A stretch of DNA of 64,000 nucleotides from Jannaschia marina (GTDB lineage: Bacteria; Pseudomonadota; Alphaproteobacteria; Rhodobacterales; Rhodobacteraceae): positions 186,001 through 250,000 of the forward strand of contig NZ_JABVAX010000004.1 in assembly GCF_013404595.1 (NCBI RefSeq). Direction: 5' to 3'. This document shows positions 60,243-64,000 of this stretch, piece by piece (the stretch's first letter is position 1; each line of letters begins with the position of its first letter). The notes beneath the pieces were generated by a model. That model worked only from the letters and a program-made list of their open reading frames with translations. It had not been told where the DNA came from and searched no databases. The position numbers were made by a program, and so were the translations under genes.

Positions 60243-63200
60243 ATGGACCTCGCGCGTTTCGCGATCGAAAAGCGGCTGGTCTCGGCCGTCGTCGCCCTGC
60301 TGATCCTGATCTCGGGCTATTTCGCCTATATGTCGCTGCCACGTTTCGAGGACCCGGAGTTCATCATCCGGCAGGCCCAGATCGTGACGCCCTATCCCGG
60401 CGCGACCGCGGGCGAGGTGGCCGAGGAGGTGAGCGAGGTCGTCGAGGACGCGCTCCAGCAACTGCAGGGCGTGGACGAGGTCACGTCGATCTCGGCCCCC
60501 GGGCTCTCGACGGTGACGGTCGAGTTCACCATCGCCTCCACGCCCGATTACGACCACCTCTATCAGCGGTTCGCACAGATGCGCGCGAAGATTTCCGACG
60601 CACAGGCCGACCTGCCGCCCAACGCGCTCGAAAGCCAGGTGTTCGACGATTTCGGCGATGTCTACGCGCTCTATTTCGCGGTGACGGGCGACGGCTGGAC
60701 CCTGCCGGAGCTGCACGATTACGCCAAGACGCTCCAGCGCGAGCTGGTGACCGTCGACGGCGTCTCGAAGGTGGTGCTCTCGGGGACGCAGGACGAGGTC
60801 GTCTATGTCGAATACAGCCCCTCGCGCCTCGTGGAGCTGGGGCTGACGCCGAACCAGATCGCGCAGCTGATCGAGGGGCAGAACCTCGTCAGTCCGGGGG
60901 GTTCGGTCGTGGCGGGGGACATGCGGCTCGAAGTCCGACCGGCCGGCGGGGTCGGATCGGTCGAGGCGCTCGAGGAGGTCATCATCTTCGACCCGCAGTC
61001 CGGGGCGTCCTTCCGGCTGGGGGACGTCGCCACGGTCACCCGTGGCCTGGAGGAACCCGCGGGCCCGCGCCTCTTCCGCGACGGCCGGCCGGCCGTGGGC
61101 CTCGGCATCTCGAACACGCTCGGCGGCAACGTCGTGAGCATGGGGGAGGCCGTCAAGGAACGGATCGCCGAGCTCGAGCCCGACCGGCCGCTCGGCATCG
61201 ACCTGATGCCGATCTCGGACCAGTCGCAGACGGTGAAGACCTCGGTCGACAACTTCGTCCTGAACGTCGTGGTCGCGCTCGCCATCGTCATCGGCACGCT
61301 CCTCGTCTTCATGGGCCTGCGGTCGGGCCTGCTGATGGGCGGCGTCCTTCTCGTGACCGTCGCCGGCACGCTGACGGGGATGTATCTCTACGGCCTCGAC
61401 ATGCAGCGGATCTCGCTCGGCGCGCTCATCATCGCGCTCGGGATGTTGGTCGACAACGCGATCGTCGTGGTCGAGGGCACGCTCGTCCGCGTCCAGAGGG
61501 GCGCGCCAGCGGGGCAGGCGGCCCGGGCGGTCGTCGAACAGACCAAGTGGCCGCTGCTCGGCGGCACCGTCGTCGGCATCCTCGCCTTCTCGCCCGTCGG
61601 CTTCTCGCCGGACAACACCGGGGAATACGCGGGGTCCCTGTTCTGGACGATCGCCATCGCGCTCCTCTTCTCCTGGCTCGTCGCGATCTGGCTCACGCCC
61701 TATTTCTGCACGCTGCTCCTGAAGCCTGCCGGGACGCCGGCCCCGGCGCGGGAGAATGCGATCCTGCGCGGCTACCGCCGGCTGCTCGCGCGCGCGATCC
61801 GGCTGCGCTGGATCACCGCGGGGCTCGTAGTGGCGTTGCTGATGTCGGCCATCGCGCTCGTCTCGCAGGTGCCCCCGGGCTTCTTCCCGGAATCGACCCG
61901 TGCACAGTTCGCCGTCGACTACTACCTGCCGGAGGGCACGGATATCGACGCGACCACCGAAGACCTGCTCGAGATCGCCGCGTTCGCCCGCGAGCTCGAA
62001 GGCATCACCGGCACCAGCACCTCCGTCGGCGGCGGGCACCAGCGTTTCATGCTGATCTATGAGGCCGAGACCCCGAACGGGGCCTACGGGCAGATCCTCT
62101 TCGACGTGGAGGATTACCGCCGGATCGACGGGTTGCGCACGACGCTCGCCAACCACATTTCCGAGACCTACCCCGAGGCCGGGGCCAAGGCCTGGAGTTT
62201 CGTGCTCGGGCCGGGCAGCGGCTCCCGCATCGAGGCCCGGTTCCTCGGGCCCGACGCCGCCACGCTGCGGCGGCTGGCCGAACGGGCCAAGACGCTCTTT
62301 GCCGAAGCCGGCGCGGTCGCCGTCAAGGACGACTGGCGCGAGCAGGTCCGCGTCGTGCGACCGGTCATCGACACAAGGAACGCGCGCCGCCTCGGCCTGA
62401 CGCAGGGCGAGATCACCCAGGCGCTTCGCAGCCACCTCGCCGGGGCCACGCTCGGCGTCTACCGGGAGGGCGACGACCTTCTGGACATCGTGATGCGGCC
62501 GACCGAGGGCGCGCGCGACGACATCGCCGAGCTGCGCGATATCCAGGTCTTCAGTCAGGTCGCGGGCGGCTACGTCCCCATCGGCCAGGTCGTCGACCGC
62601 TTCGACGTCGTCTTCGAGGCGGGCAACCTGCGCCGCATCGACCGGCAGCTGGCGATCACCGCGCAGGCGGATCCCGCGCCGAGCGTGCTGTCGGGCGACC
62701 TCTTCGCCGAGGTCCGCCCGCAGGTCGAGGCGATCGAGCTTCCGCCGGGCTATCGGCTCGAATGGAGGGGCGAATACGGCGACTCGCAAGAGGCCAACGC
62801 GGGCCTCGCCGCCACCATGCCGCTCGGCTTCGGGGCGATGGTGCTCGTCGTGATCTTTCTCTTCAACGCGATCCGGCAACCGCTCATCATCTGGCTGACG
62901 GTGCCGCTGGCGCTGATCGGGGTGATCTACGGCCTCGCCCTGTCGCGCACCGCGCTGGAGTTCATGGCCATCCTCGGGATCCTGTCGCTCACGGGGATGC
63001 TCATCAAGAACGCCATCGTCCTCATAGACGAGACGGACACCCAGATCGCCGCGGGCAAGCCGCGGATGGAGGCGGTCATGGATTCGGCCGTGAGCCGCGT
63101 GCGCCCGGTCTCGCTCGGCGTGATAACGACCGTCCTCGGCGTCGTGCCCCTTCTGTGGGATCCGTTCTTCAAGTCGCTGGCCGTCGTCATCATCTGCGGC

Positions 63201-63329
63201 CTCAGCTTCGCCACGGTGCTGACGCTCGTGATCGTGCCGGTGCTCTACTCGATCTTCTTCCGCGTCCGGGAGGACGAGCGTGCGGACGGGACCGACGGGG
63301 ACGCATCCGATCCGGTGCCGGCGCAATGA
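60243..63329 (+). CDS. RND family efflux transporter permease
   Basis: A 1028-residue inner-membrane proton-driven pump of normal RND length with twelve membrane helices. It opens with LARFAIEKRLVSAVVALLILISGYFAY. The first large periplasmic loop starts near residue 40. Helix 4 contains GALIIALGMLVDNAIVVVEGTL with the proton-relay aspartate. The second half repeats the pattern with GILSLTGMLIKNAIVLIDE near 915. It follows the adaptor by 3 bp. The single aspartate (VDN) rather than paired Asp is typical of the non-AcrB, HAE-2-like branch. Confidence 0.93.
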   Translation: MDLARFAIEKRLVSAVVALLILISGYFAYMSLPRFEDPEFIIRQAQIVTPYPGATAGEVAEEVSEVVEDALQQLQGVDEVTSISAPGLSTVTVEFTIASTPDYDHLYQRFAQMRAKISDAQADLPPNALESQVFDDFGDVYALYFAVTGDGWTLPELHDYAKTLQRELVTVDGVSKVVLSGTQDEVVYVEYSPSRLVELGLTPNQIAQLIEGQNLVSPGGSVVAGDMRLEVRPAGGVGSVEALEEVIIFDPQSGASFRLGDVATVTRGLEEPAGPRLFRDGRPAVGLGISNTLGGNVVSMGEAVKERIAELEPDRPLGIDLMPISDQSQTVKTSVDNFVLNVVVALAIVIGTLLVFMGLRSGLLMGGVLLVTVAGTLTGMYLYGLDMQRISLGALIIALGMLVDNAIVVVEGTLVRVQRGAPAGQAARAVVEQTKWPLLGGTVVGILAFSPVGFSPDNTGEYAGSLFWTIAIALLFSWLVAIWLTPYFCTLLLKPAGTPAPARENAILRGYRRLLARAIRLRWITAGLVVALLMSAIALVSQVPPGFFPESTRAQFAVDYYLPEGTDIDATTEDLLEIAAFARELEGITGTSTSVGGGHQRFMLIYEAETPNGAYGQILFDVEDYRRIDGLRTTLANHISETYPEAGAKAWSFVLGPGSGSRIEARFLGPDAATLRRLAERAKTLFAEAGAVAVKDDWREQVRVVRPVIDTRNARRLGLTQGEITQALRSHLAGATLGVYREGDDLLDIVMRPTEGARDDIAELRDIQVFSQVAGGYVPIGQVVDRFDVVFEAGNLRRIDRQLAITAQADPAPSVLSGDLFAEVRPQVEAIELPPGYRLEWRGEYGDSQEANAGLAATMPLGFGAMVLVVIFLFNAIRQPLIIWLTVPLALIGVIYGLALSRTALEFMAILGILSLTGMLIKNAIVLIDETDTQIAAGKPRMEAVMDSAVSRVRPVSLGVITTVLGVVPLLWDPFFKSLAVVIICGLSFATVLTLVIVPVLYSIFFRVREDERADGTDGDASDPVPAQ

Positions 63330-64000
63330 GGGGCTGGCTTCGGGCGATCGGTCTGGCCCTTTGCGTCACGGCCTGCGCACCACCGAGCGGCATCTCCCGC
63401 GTGCCCCTGATGCAGGCTCCCATCCTCTATCAGAGCGCAGCGCCGGCCCCTGCCGCCGCGCCCCGCGTTCCCGCCGATCGGGATGTGCCCTATGCCACGC
63501 AGCGGGCCCCCGCCGAGATCGGAGCTTACGGCGACGTGCCCTCGACGATCCTTCGGGTGGGCTTCTCGGAGGTCTCGATCGGGGCCTCGCGGACGTCTGG
63601 GGCGGCGGGCACGCGCCGGCCGGTCGTGGAGATCGAGGAGGTCGCGGAGACCGGCCCCCTGACCGCCTCGCGCCATGCGGCGGCCGATCCGCGCGATTTC
63701 AACGGCACGGGGCCCGAGGTCGACGCCGCCTTCGCGGGCCGCATCAACCGGCAGCTGGCCGAACGGCCGGGGGGCGACATCGTTCTCTATGTCCACGGTA
63801 CCTGGACGGATTTCGCCAACCCCGTCCTGGCCGCGGCCGAGCTGCAGCACGTGTCGGGGTACCATCACCTCTTCATGGCCTATTCCTGGCCGGCGAACAC
63901 CGGGCTTCTGACCTATTTCCAGGACACCGAGGACGCCACCAACTCCGCGTTCCAGTTCCGCCGCTACCTGCGCTTCCTCGCCGAGGAGACGGAGGCGCGG
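63326..64000 (+). CDS. DUF900 alpha/beta hydrolase lipoprotein, truncated by window edge
   Basis: The first 225 residues of a protein that continues past the window. The lipobox is VTAC (Cys near 16) in RGWLRAIGLALCVTACAPP. A proline- and alanine-rich linker follows. The DUF900 hydrolase part begins GDIVLYVHGTWTDFANPVLAAAEL (oxyanion region) and LFMAYSWPANTGLLTYFQDTEDATNSAFQFRRYLRFL. The nucleophile serine would follow beyond the edge. Its ATG overlaps the pump gene stop, so it belongs to the efflux operon. Esterase activity is inferred from the fold. Confidence 0.82.
   Translation, partial: MRGWLRAIGLALCVTACAPPSGISRVPLMQAPILYQSAAPAPAAAPRVPADRDVPYATQRAPAEIGAYGDVPSTILRVGFSEVSIGASRTSGAAGTRRPVVEIEEVAETGPLTASRHAAADPRDFNGTGPEVDAAFAGRINRQLAERPGGDIVLYVHGTWTDFANPVLAAAELQHVSGYHHLFMAYSWPANTGLLTYFQDTEDATNSAFQFRRYLRFLAEETEAR

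Noticed and set aside
58629..63326. Very long minus-strand open frame (over 1500 codons) opposite the efflux genes
   Set aside because: It is the complement of two clearly recognisable RND genes in GC-rich DNA. The translation is low-complexity Arg, Asp and Gly-rich with no domain.

Overview
The window is GC-rich chromosomal DNA of an alphaproteobacterium. Its gene content fits Rhodobacteraceae (Roseobacter group): ExoD and DUF1206 membrane proteins, the fused indolepyruvate:ferredoxin oxidoreductase, class II NrdJ, LpxI rather than LpxH, and an hmgA-fahA-MBL-monooxygenase-DUF2783 cluster. The family call is an inference from gene families; species cannot be read from the sequence. Genes are tightly packed, with many ATGA, GTGA or TTGA stop/start overlaps.

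Layout. 1-5.2 kb: a hydrolase tail, exoD, then a catabolic operon (SDR dehydrogenase, LacI regulator, SnoaL-like protein, secreted protein, double cupin) behind a perfect 20-bp palindrome. 5.2-13.1 kb: a membrane protein behind a perfect 21-bp palindrome, an AraC/GyrI-like regulator, a MetE-like methyltransferase, a lipoprotein, SufE, a secreted hydrolase facing a membrane-bound AraC regulator, and a LysR gene. 13.2-22.7 kb: indolepyruvate oxidoreductase, TusA-like protein, a hydrolase-P450 pair, gpt, the fabI operon and pdxH. 22.9-30 kb: a double cold-shock protein with a DUF192 protein, tRNA-Pro, a 109-bp tandem repeat array, nrdJ and DUF1206. 30-45 kb: AraC, miaA, and the large housekeeping run pyrH, frr, uppS, cdsA, dxr, rseP, bamA, ompH/skp, fabZ, lpxA, lpxI, lpxB. 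This run joins nucleotide supply, ribosome recycling, undecaprenyl and isoprenoid precursors, phospholipids, outer-membrane assembly and lipid A.

44.97-51.25 kb: a 6.2-kb integrative element in the 3' end of tRNA-Arg(CCG). Its base composition is visibly lower in GC. It has 47-nt att repeats, paired arm-type repeats, a P4-type integrase, an excisionase-like HTH protein and a stand-alone protein resembling the integrase arm-binding domain. Its cargo is a two-gene operon encoding a PD-(D/E)XK-like protein and a beta-CASP/RNase J-like metallo-hydrolase. About 500 nt of densely self-complementary sequence precedes the operon. It includes a cloverleaf whose imperfect pairs are all G-U on the + strand. 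This RNA-nuclease module is the best candidate for an undescribed system here.

51.3-64 kb: an aminotransferase and a desaturase diverge from the homogentisate cluster (hmgA, fumarylacetoacetase, MBL-fold protein, FAD monooxygenase, DUF2783). An RND efflux adaptor and pump follow, and a DUF900 lipoprotein hydrolase runs off the right edge.
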